A DNA stretch of 10,353 nt from contig JACKDU010000027.1 in the NCBI GenBank assembly GCA_020633335.1, forward strand, positions 1 through 10,353, read 5' to 3'. Both the position numbers and the translations under genes were made by a program. The stretch is from Myxococcales bacterium. Lineage in GTDB: Bacteria; Myxococcota_A; Polyangia; Nannocystales; Nannocystaceae. Positions 1 to 5,806 of this stretch are shown here, in pieces (the first letter of the stretch is position 1; each line of letters begins with the position of its first letter). The notes beneath the pieces were generated by a model, which was given only the letters and a program-made list of their open reading frames with translations, did not search any database and was not told the DNA's origin.

Positions 1-183
1 CTCCGAGTCGCCGGTCGAGCCGGTCGAGCCCGCCGACGCGGTCGCCGAATTGCCGGCGCTCAGGCTCCCCGCCCCGGTGAACGACGCGGTCGCCTCCTCG
101 CTCTGGGCGCATGCCGTGGACACGGACACGAGGGCGATGATCAGGGCGCCGAGCCCGGGGGAGCGTAGGGGCGAGCAGACCAT
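1..183 (-). CDS. Lipoprotein, N-terminal fragment
   Basis: Partial gene: the first 61 codons are in the window and the rest lies beyond base 1. Translation from the ATG at 183 gives a basic N-terminus (R7), a short hydrophobic stretch (LGALIIALVSVSTA, about residues 11-24) and Cys25, which fits a lipoprotein signal peptide cleaved before C25. The lipobox is slightly off consensus (S-T-A-C). After the Cys the chain becomes a Ser/Ala/Gly/Thr-rich spacer (for example SAGSTGSTGDSE), the kind of flexible tether common after the lipid anchor in myxobacterial surface lipoproteins. The functional domain is not visible, so its role is unknown. It lies 59 bp downstream of argS on the same strand, but a promoter-like -35/-10 pair just upstream suggests it can be transcribed alone. 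The start is chosen for the signal peptide and the promoter spacing. Confidence 0.7.
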   Translation of the reverse strand, partial: MVCSPLRSPGLGALIIALVSVSTACAQSEEATASFTGAGSLSAGNSATASAGSTGSTGDSE

Positions 184-219
184 GGATCTCTGGGTAGCGC
201 CCTTTGCCGCCGGCAGCAA
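184..219 (-). promoter_or_regulatory. Promoter-like -35/-10 for the lipoprotein gene
   Basis: On the minus strand TTGCTG (214-219) is followed after exactly 17 bp by TACCCA (191-196), and the ATG begins 7 nt later. This matches the spacing of a housekeeping sigma promoter. It would place the transcription start at or next to the ATG, so the transcript may have almost no leader. The -10 is a weak match to consensus. Confidence 0.4.
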
Positions 220-242
220 GACGTTTGCCAGATCGCCTGTAC

Positions 243-2081
243 CTACATCCGGTCGGGGGCGGGGATCCCGAGGAGGTCGAGGCCCTGGGCGAGGGCGCCG
301 ATCGTCGCCCGGACCAGGAGGAGTCGGGCCTGGAGGAGCGCCCCCTCGCTGGGCTTCACCGGGCAGGCCTGGTTGAAGCGGTTGAAGGCCTTGGCGAGGT
401 TGTAGAGGTAGGTGCAGAGGACCGAGGGGCGGAGGCTCTGGGCCGCCTGGTGGGCGACCGGCCAGCGCTGGTCGAGGAGGAGGACGAGCTCCCGCTCCTG
501 GGGCTCGACCAGGGCCGCGGTCGCGGCACGGGCGGCCGCCGGGTCCTCCAGGAGCGCCGGATCGAGCTCCTTGTCGACCTCGGCGCACTTCCGGAGGATC
601 GAGGTCGCCCGGGCGTGGGTGTACTGGAGGTAGGGCCCGGTGTTGCCCTCGAGGTCGAGCCAGGCGCTCATGTCGAAGACGATCTTCTGCTGGACGTCGC
701 GCGCGAGCATCCCGTACTTGATCGCCCCGAGCGCGACCATCCGCGCGGTGTCGTCGATCTCGGCGTCGCTCCACTCGCCGCGGAACTTGGCGAGGTAGTT
801 GTCGACGACGTGGCTGGTCATCGCCTCGCGGAGCGCCCGGAAGAGGATCACCGTCCCCTTGCGCCCGGACATCGGCCCCTCCGGGAGCTCGACCATCTCG
901 TAGCCGACGTGCTGGCAGCGCTCGGCCTGGCCGAAGCCCATCTTCTTGAGGGTGAGGAAGACGTGGCGGAAGTGGTCGCTCTGGCGGACGTCGACCACGT
1001 AGATCGAGCGGTCGATCTGGAACTTCTCGAACTTGAGGCGGGCGAGCGCGAGGTCCTTGGTCGAGTAGAGGCTGGTCCCGTCCTGCTTGCGCAGGAGGAA
1101 GAAGGGCATGTGCTTGATCTCCTCGTTGAAGATCCCGATCGCCCCCTGGCTCTCGACGAAGATCCCGCGCTGGAGGTAGTCCTCGACCAGGCGCAGGCCC
1201 TCCTCGTCGACCTCGCTCTCGTAGAAGAGGTGGTCGAAGGTGACCCCGCACCAGCCGTAGATCTCGGCGAAGTCGGCGAGCGACCAGTGGCGGGTCTCGT
1301 CCCAGATCGCCACCAGCTCGGGGTCGCGGGCCTCGAGGCCGCGGAGGATCGCGGTGGTCCGGGCCTTGGCGGCCGCGAGGAGGTCGGCCGCGGCCGCGTC
1401 GCCGGCGGCGGCCTGCTCCTGCCACTCCTCGAGCTGGTTGTGGGCGCGGGTGTAGATCTGGCCGAGCCACTCGCCGCGGTGGCTCGCCGGCGGCTGGCGC
1501 TCGGCGTCGCTGAGGCGGTCGAGGTACCACCAGAGGCACTTGGCGATGTGGGCCCCGACGTCGCCGAAGTAGTTGGCGGCGATCACCTGGTTGCCGTCGG
1601 CGCGGAGGAGGCGGACGATCGCGTCGCCGAGGCAGAGGTTGCGCATGTGGCCGACGTGGAAGGCCTTGTGGGTGTTGGGCTGGGAGAACTCGACCATCAC
1701 GCGCTCGCCGGCGGCGTGGTGGGGGCGCTCGCCGCGGGCCGAGCCCGGGAGGACGATCGCCGCGGCCGCGCCGAGGTCGAGGCGGAGGTTGACGTAGGGG
1801 CCGGCGGCCGTCGCCTCGGCGATCGGCGCGGCGTCGGAGAGCTCCGCGAGGCGGCGCGCGAGCTCGCCCGCGATCATCGGCGGGCCCTTGCGGAGCGCCT
1901 TCGCCAGGCGGAAGCAGGGGAAGGCGAGGTCGCCGAGGGCCGGGTTGGGCGGCGCGGTCAGGAGCTCGGCGAGCTCGTCGACCGAGAGCAGGACCCCCTC
2001 CGGGAGGGCGTCCTGGAGGCGGCGGGCGACGGCCCGGGCCAGCGAGTGGTCGGTCGAGGGGGCGGGCGTGGAGGCGGCCAT
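243..2081 (-). CDS. argS: Arginyl-tRNA synthetase
   Basis: Class I aminoacyl-tRNA synthetase that charges tRNA-Arg with arginine in the cytoplasm using ATP; 612 aa, within the usual family range. In order: an N-terminal tRNA-binding domain (about 1-110, with the typical LGDLAFPCFRLAK stretch); the Rossmann catalytic core with the HIGH motif as HVGH (residues 142-145, in the context QPNTHKAFHVGHMRN); the KMSKS-equivalent loop as MSGRKGT (404-410); and a C-terminal helical DALR-type anticodon-binding domain containing LCTYLYNLAKAFNRFN. The first K of KMSKS is absent, as is common in ArgS, where the loop often reads MS-x-RKG. The frame stays open far upstream, so the start was chosen as the ATG at 2081. 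It gives a normal N-terminus and sits just after a good -35/-10 pair; an ATG at 2102 would add seven residues. The gene diverges from the small ORF and DUF4442 gene. Confidence 0.96.
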   Translation of the reverse strand: MAASTPAPSTDHSLARAVARRLQDALPEGVLLSVDELAELLTAPPNPALGDLAFPCFRLAKALRKGPPMIAGELARRLAELSDAAPIAEATAAGPYVNLRLDLGAAAAIVLPGSARGERPHHAAGERVMVEFSQPNTHKAFHVGHMRNLCLGDAIVRLLRADGNQVIAANYFGDVGAHIAKCLWWYLDRLSDAERQPPASHRGEWLGQIYTRAHNQLEEWQEQAAAGDAAAADLLAAAKARTTAILRGLEARDPELVAIWDETRHWSLADFAEIYGWCGVTFDHLFYESEVDEEGLRLVEDYLQRGIFVESQGAIGIFNEEIKHMPFFLLRKQDGTSLYSTKDLALARLKFEKFQIDRSIYVVDVRQSDHFRHVFLTLKKMGFGQAERCQHVGYEMVELPEGPMSGRKGTVILFRALREAMTSHVVDNYLAKFRGEWSDAEIDDTARMVALGAIKYGMLARDVQQKIVFDMSAWLDLEGNTGPYLQYTHARATSILRKCAEVDKELDPALLEDPAAARAATAALVEPQERELVLLLDQRWPVAHQAAQSLRPSVLCTYLYNLAKAFNRFNQACPVKPSEGALLQARLLLVRATIGALAQGLDLLGIPAPDRM

Positions 2082-2091
2082 GTGCCAGGCG

Positions 2092-2120
2092 AGGGTACGC
2101 ATCCGCCCGAATGGCCGCAA
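2092..2120 (-). promoter_or_regulatory. argS promoter
   Basis: On the minus strand TTGCGG (2115-2120), a 17-bp spacer and TACCCT (2092-2097) form a sigma70-like promoter. The -10 ends 10 nt before the argS ATG at 2081, so the leader would be only a few nucleotides. No Shine-Dalgarno sequence precedes the ATG, in keeping with a near-leaderless transcript. Confidence 0.5.
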
Positions 2121-2239
2121 TCGCCCGGCGCTCGTGGGCGGCCCCCATTCGCCGGCCCCGCGGCCGGGCCCCTCGCCGGGCCGGCGCGCCGGCGGTGGCT
2201 GGCGGCCGCGCGGGTGTGCTACTTCATGGCCCGCACGCC

Positions 2240-2374
2240 GTGGGGAACACCTTCGCCATCGTCGCCTTCGCCCTCCTCTGGGTCTTCCTGGCGGCCTTCT
2301 TCTTCGTCGTCCTCCGGACGTTGATCGCCCGCTCGCGCAAGGGCGGCGACGACCGCTGGGAGCACGGCCTCTAG
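2240..2374 (+). CDS. Small single-helix membrane protein (hypothetical)
   Basis: A 44-residue reading frame from a GTG. It begins MGNTFAIVAFALLWVFLAAF and continues through FFVVL, giving one strongly hydrophobic segment (about residues 4-25), followed by a basic stretch with RTLIARSRK and a polar tail ending DDRWEHGL. This predicts one membrane-spanning helix with a positively charged cytoplasmic end. Codons from the GTG onward end almost always in C or G. The in-frame codons just upstream (cta, ctt, cat) do not, which is why this start was preferred over the GTG at 2216. It ends 22 bp before the DUF4442 gene, so the two may share a transcript. No Shine-Dalgarno sequence is visible. Function unknown, and its reality rests mainly on codon bias and composition. 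Confidence 0.45.
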   Translation: MGNTFAIVAFALLWVFLAAFFFVVLRTLIARSRKGGDDRWEHGL

Positions 2375-2396
2375 CCCCCGCGCGTCCGAGCCCGCC

Positions 2397-2873
2397 ATGT
2401 CCAAGCGCAGCCTCGATCCGGCCGCCATCCACACCGCCTGGGAGCGGCTCCACCGAAAGCCCCTCGGGCGCCAGCTCTTCTCGCGGATGATCGGGATGAT
2501 GGCCCCCTACACCGGGTCGATCCGCGCCGAGGTCCTCGACTTCGCGCCCGGATTCGCCAAGGTGCAGATCCGCGACCGCCGGCGCCTCCGCAACCACCTC
2601 AACTGCATCCACGCGGTGGCGCTCATCAACCTCGGGGAGATGACCACCGGCCTGGCGATGATGGGCCTGGTGCCCTCCGGCGGCCGCGGGATCGTCACCA
2701 ACCTGAGCATGGAGTACCTCCGCAAGGCGCGCGGGACGATCGTCGGCGAGTCGCGGGCCGTCCTCCCGGCGGGCTCGGGCAAGGTCGACGCGACCGTCGA
2801 GGGGACCCTGCGCGACGCCGCCGGCGAGGTCGTGGCGATCGCCCGCGCGCAGTGGCGCCTCGACATCCCGTGA
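2397..2873 (+). CDS. DUF4442-family hotdog-fold protein (thioesterase-like)
   Basis: 158 aa, the size of a single hotdog-fold domain. Residues 64-81 (LRNHLNCIHAVALINLGE) match the DUF4442/PaaI-like signature, with the polar residues N66, H67, H72 and E81 on the helix that lines the active site in hotdog thioesterases. The later part (GRGIVTNLSMEYLRKARG, then a run of beta strands to VVAIARAQWRL) fits the antiparallel sheet of the fold. Relatives are annotated as acyl-CoA thioesterase-like and probably hydrolyse or bind acyl-CoA thioesters in the cytoplasm, but the substrate cannot be read from the sequence. No signal peptide or membrane segment. The small membrane ORF lies 22 bp upstream. The AAA+ gene starts 61 bp downstream with its own -10-like box, so the two are probably not strictly co-transcribed. 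Confidence 0.82.
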   Translation: MSKRSLDPAAIHTAWERLHRKPLGRQLFSRMIGMMAPYTGSIRAEVLDFAPGFAKVQIRDRRRLRNHLNCIHAVALINLGEMTTGLAMMGLVPSGGRGIVTNLSMEYLRKARGTIVGESRAVLPAGSGKVDATVEGTLRDAAGEVVAIARAQWRLDIP

Positions 2874-2921
2874 GCGCCTCCAGCGGTGATGGCGAGGCCG
2901 ACGGCGGCCGGCGCTTCGCGG

Positions 2922-2927
2922 TACTCT
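2922..2927 (+). promoter_or_regulatory. -10-like box before the AAA+ gene
   Basis: TACTCT lies 7 nt before the ATG at 2935, the spacing expected if transcription begins at the start codon (leaderless mRNA). No TTG-type -35 is present at 16-18 bp, and there is no Shine-Dalgarno sequence between the box and the ATG. Confidence 0.35.
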
Positions 2928-2934
2928 CGCGCCG

Positions 2935-4635
2935 ATGACCACCGCCGCCGCTGGCCCTCGCCCCTCGATCATCGTCACGCCGCCGCCCGGGGGCTTTGAC
3001 CGCGCGGGCGTCCGCTCGCTCCTCCGCGACGCCGGCCTGGCGACGGCGCTCCACAAGATCGCCCGCGCCCCCTTCGGCCACACGGTGCTCACCCTGCGGG
3101 CGCTCGACGCGATCACCGGCGCCGGCGACCTCGCCCTCCACGCCGGCGAGGCGCTCCACGCCGCGCTCCTCGAGGACATCGCCCGCACCGGCACCCTGGC
3201 GATCCCGGAGCCGACCCCCGATCAGCGCCTCTTCATCGGCGCCTTCGCGGTGACGGTGCTGGTCGACGGCCTGATCCCCGAGCTCGCCGCCCTCGCCCCG
3301 ACCCCGCAGGTCACCTCCGACCTCGAGCTCGACGGGATCGACGGCCTCCTCGAGCAGCCGCCGCGGGCGATCCTCGAGCGCCTCTCGGCGCTCTCCGGGC
3401 GCTACCTCGAGATCCAGGCCCAGCGCCAGGGCGGCCAGAGCACCGTCGAGGAGCGCGAGGTCTTCCTCCTGATGACGCTCCACGCCTTCTTCGCGCAGCT
3501 CCGCGGGGCGATCGAGCGGCTCACCCACATGGGGCGCCTGCGTCCCTTCGGGGTCGCCCTCGCCCAGCGCAAGGTGCTGATCGGCGAGCTCCGCTACCAG
3601 GGCTTCCAGGCCCGCTCGGCGGCCGAGCCGGTCTCCGACCTCAAGCCGGTCAAGACCTCGGACATCGTCGGCAACCGCGAGTACATCGACGCCGGCCTCC
3701 GCCTCGCCCGCGACGTCGCGGCCTACGACCTCGAGCAGCGGCGCTCGCCGAAGAAGATCAACCCGGTGCTCTTCGGCCTCGGCCGCCCGGGCTGCGGCAA
3801 GACGATCACCGCCCACGCGATCGGCAACTACTTCTTGAACTACTGCCAGGAGCGCGACGTGCCCGCGCGCTTCAAGGTGATCCGCCGCACCGACTGGGCG
3901 AGCTCCTACCAGAACGCGAGCGCGGCCGCCCTCCTCAAGATCTTCAAGGAGGAGGTCTACGGCTTCGACGGGGTCTGCGGGGTCTACTGGCCGGACATCG
4001 ACACCGCCTTCGCCTCCCGCGGCTCGGGCGAGCTGCGGATCGAGGAGAAGAACAACCTCGGCGCGGTCTTCGGGATCTTCGACGGCACCCTGATCCCGAA
4101 GGACGGCAAGTGGTTCATGATCTGCGACGCGAACTACATGCAGATGGACGAGGCGACCCGCTCGCGGATCGCCCAGAACCCCTTCACGGTGAAGGGGCCG
4201 ACCAGCGCCGCCGACTACGTCCACCTCCTCCGCGAGATCCTCCTCGGCGACGTCCGGCCCTTCGTCAGCGCCGACGACGAGGCCGGCTGGCAGCGGGTCG
4301 GCGAGGCGCTGGTGGCCGCCGATCTCAGCGGCCGCTCGGTCGAGAGCATCGCCGGCAACATCCGCTCCTACGTCCAGGACTTCGAGTACCCCGAGGAGTA
4401 CTTCCGGGCGGGCTTCGAGGAGCGCGGCAAGATCATCCACCGCCTCTCGAAGCGGGTGAGCATCGACGACATCCTCGGAAGGGTGGAGTCCTACGTCCGC
4501 TTCGGCCGCGAGGCCGAGGAGCGCGAGGCCAGGGAGCGCTTCGACCGCGAGGTCTCGCAGATGGTCGAGCAGCTCAACGCCGGCCGCGAGGCGACCCGGC
4601 GGGCGGCCGAGGCGGCCGTCGGCGGCGAGGCCTAA
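2935..4635 (+). CDS. AAA+ family ATPase with atypical Walker B
   Basis: 566 aa, cytoplasmic, no signal peptide. Residues 1 to about 230 form a mostly helical N-terminal region that I do not recognise. The AAA+ core follows: Walker A GRPGCGKT (283-290), a Walker B position reading VYWPDID (350-356), sensor 1 Asn400 in MICDANY, and Arg409/Arg411 in ATRSRI as arginine-finger candidates. In the usual hhhhDE-x-D layout the Asp is replaced by Pro353 and the Glu by Asp354, so hydrolysis may be slow or use other residues. The C-terminal 50 residues (FGREAEEREARERF and on) are a charged, coiled-coil-like helix. The layout of the core loosely recalls remodelling ATPases such as Rubisco-activase-like proteins, but no specific family could be named. 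A 5'-nuclease gene follows after 31 bp on the same strand, so co-transcription is likely. Substrate unknown. Confidence 0.85.
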   Translation: MTTAAAGPRPSIIVTPPPGGFDRAGVRSLLRDAGLATALHKIARAPFGHTVLTLRALDAITGAGDLALHAGEALHAALLEDIARTGTLAIPEPTPDQRLFIGAFAVTVLVDGLIPELAALAPTPQVTSDLELDGIDGLLEQPPRAILERLSALSGRYLEIQAQRQGGQSTVEEREVFLLMTLHAFFAQLRGAIERLTHMGRLRPFGVALAQRKVLIGELRYQGFQARSAAEPVSDLKPVKTSDIVGNREYIDAGLRLARDVAAYDLEQRRSPKKINPVLFGLGRPGCGKTITAHAIGNYFLNYCQERDVPARFKVIRRTDWASSYQNASAAALLKIFKEEVYGFDGVCGVYWPDIDTAFASRGSGELRIEEKNNLGAVFGIFDGTLIPKDGKWFMICDANYMQMDEATRSRIAQNPFTVKGPTSAADYVHLLREILLGDVRPFVSADDEAGWQRVGEALVAADLSGRSVESIAGNIRSYVQDFEYPEEYFRAGFEERGKIIHRLSKRVSIDDILGRVESYVRFGREAEEREARERFDREVSQMVEQLNAGREATRRAAEAAVGGEA

Positions 4636-4653
4636 ACAATCGAAGAGCTAGCC

Positions 4654-4658
4654 AAGGA
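4654..4658 (+). promoter_or_regulatory. Shine-Dalgarno for the 5'-nuclease
   Basis: AAGGA sits 8 nt before the GTG at 4667. It decides the start: it places the first residues as MNEQIDLF, keeping the N-terminal clamp-like peptide in the protein. Confidence 0.65.
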
Positions 4659-4666
4659 CAGGCGAC

Positions 4667-5791
4667 GTGAACGAGCAGATCGACCTCTTTGGGGGCGCCA
4701 GCCCAGGCGGGGCCGCGGCGTCCGATCCCGCGGCGGAGGGTGAGGCGGAGGCGAGCGCGGCCGCGGAGGCGAGCGCGAAGGCGGAGGTGAGCGCGAAGGC
4801 TGAGGCGAGCGCCCGGCCGAGCGCCTCCCGCAGCCGGACGCTCTCCCGTGCGCCCGCGCTCCCGAGCGCGCCGGGCGAGCGCCCCGCGAGCCTCCTGGTG
4901 ATCGACGGGACCGCGCTCCTCTTCCGCGTCTACTACGGGATGCCCCCGCGGCAGGCGCCCGACGGCCGCGAGGTCGGCGCGGTGATGGGGGTCTGCCACC
5001 AGCTCCTCGGGATCCTGCGGCGGCGCCCCGAGGTCCACGTGGCGATGGTCTACGACGCCGGTCAGGAGACCTTCCGCAACCGGATCGACCCCCGCTACAA
5101 GGCCAACCGCGGCGATCCGCCGCCCGATCTCGTCCCCCAGTTCGACCTGGTGAAGGAGGTCACGGCCGCCCTCGGCCTCGCCTCCTACGCGCTCCTCGAC
5201 TACGAGGCCGACGACCTGATGGCGACCCTCGCCGCCCGCGCTCGGGTCGCCGGGATGGGCGCGCGCCTGGTCGCGGTCGACAAGGACCTCTGCCAGGCGG
5301 TGAGCGACGATCACCCGGCGGTCGACCTCTGCGATCCGAAGAGCGACGTGATCACCGACGCCGCCGGCGTCCGCGAGCGCCTCGGGGTCGAGCCCGGCCA
5401 GGTCGTCGACTTCATGGCCCTCACCGGCGACAGCACCGACAACATCCAGGGCGTCCGCGGGGTCGGGCCCAAGGCCGCGCAGGCGCTCCTCGGCGCCTTC
5501 GGCAGCCTCGACGGGATCTACGAGAACCTCGAGCGGATCGAGTACCTCGGGGTCCGCGGGGCCAAGGGGCTGGCGAAGAAGATCGCCGAGGGCCGCGAGG
5601 ACGCGCTCCTCGCCCGCCGCCTGGTCCGCCTCGACGACGACGCGCCGCTCCCGCTCGCGGCCGCCGACCTCGCGGCCGCGACCCGCTGGCGGGGCCCCGA
5701 GGACCGCGCCGAGGCGCTCTTCGCCGCCCTCGGGATCCGCGGGCCGCTGACCGGCTTCCGCCGCCTCCACGCCGATCGCGTCGATCTCTAG
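4667..5791 (+). CDS. Stand-alone 5'-3' exonuclease / flap endonuclease
   Basis: 374 aa; a 5'-nuclease of the DNA polymerase I N-domain/FEN family without a polymerase domain, expected to remove RNA primers or 5' flaps in replication and repair. Metal-binding motifs are intact: D80 in VIDGTALLFR, D130 in VYDA, the YKANR segment (144-148), E180-D182-D183 in YEADD, D205 and D207 in VDKDLCQ, and D255/D258 in LTGDSTDNIQG. This last motif opens the helix-3-turn-helix DNA-binding element (GVRGVGPKAA, 262-271). The GDKD motif reads VDKD. Unusually, about 70 residues precede the domain: QIDLF at residues 4-8, resembling the bacterial sliding-clamp-binding pentapeptide, then a low-complexity linker with four six-residue repeats (27-50). 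The start is GTG with a good Shine-Dalgarno. It lies 31 bp after the AAA+ gene and 15 bp before the MFS gene, probably one operon. It could be called ExoIX- or YpcP-like, but orthology is not established. Confidence 0.92.
   Translation: MNEQIDLFGGASPGGAAASDPAAEGEAEASAAAEASAKAEVSAKAEASARPSASRSRTLSRAPALPSAPGERPASLLVIDGTALLFRVYYGMPPRQAPDGREVGAVMGVCHQLLGILRRRPEVHVAMVYDAGQETFRNRIDPRYKANRGDPPPDLVPQFDLVKEVTAALGLASYALLDYEADDLMATLAARARVAGMGARLVAVDKDLCQAVSDDHPAVDLCDPKSDVITDAAGVRERLGVEPGQVVDFMALTGDSTDNIQGVRGVGPKAAQALLGAFGSLDGIYENLERIEYLGVRGAKGLAKKIAEGREDALLARRLVRLDDDAPLPLAAADLAAATRWRGPEDRAEALFAALGIRGPLTGFRRLHADRVDL
4745..4816 (+). repeat. Four 18-bp in-frame tandem repeats
   Basis: Four consecutive 18-bp units of the form gcg-gag-gcg-agc-gcg-aag encode AEASAA, AEASAK, AEVSAK and AEASAR (residues 27-50 of the nuclease). 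The copies differ by a few bases. Because the unit is a multiple of three, gain or loss of a copy would change linker length without breaking the frame. Confidence 0.85.
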
Positions 5792-5797
5792 GGGGAG
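5791..5797 (+). promoter_or_regulatory. Shine-Dalgarno for the MFS gene
   Basis: GGGGGAG begins on the last base of the nuclease TAG stop and lies 9 nt before the ATG at 5807. The tight packing supports co-transcription of the nuclease and transporter genes. Confidence 0.55.
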
Positions 5798-5806
5798 CGC
5801 ATCAAG

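Noticed and set aside
204..2324. Long plus-strand open frame opposite argS
   Set aside because: Antisense shadow of a well-supported gene. The product is low-complexity (L/V/E/D/G/R-rich), a common artefact in very GC-rich DNA.
2082..3194. N-terminal extension of argS
   Set aside because: The frame stays open upstream but is Arg/Gly-rich and overlaps the DUF4442 and AAA+ genes; the argS homology and promoter both point to the start at 2081.
2695..4440. Minus-strand open frame opposite the AAA+ gene
   Set aside because: Shadow frame; the plus strand has intact AAA+ motifs and codon bias, while this product shows no family signature.
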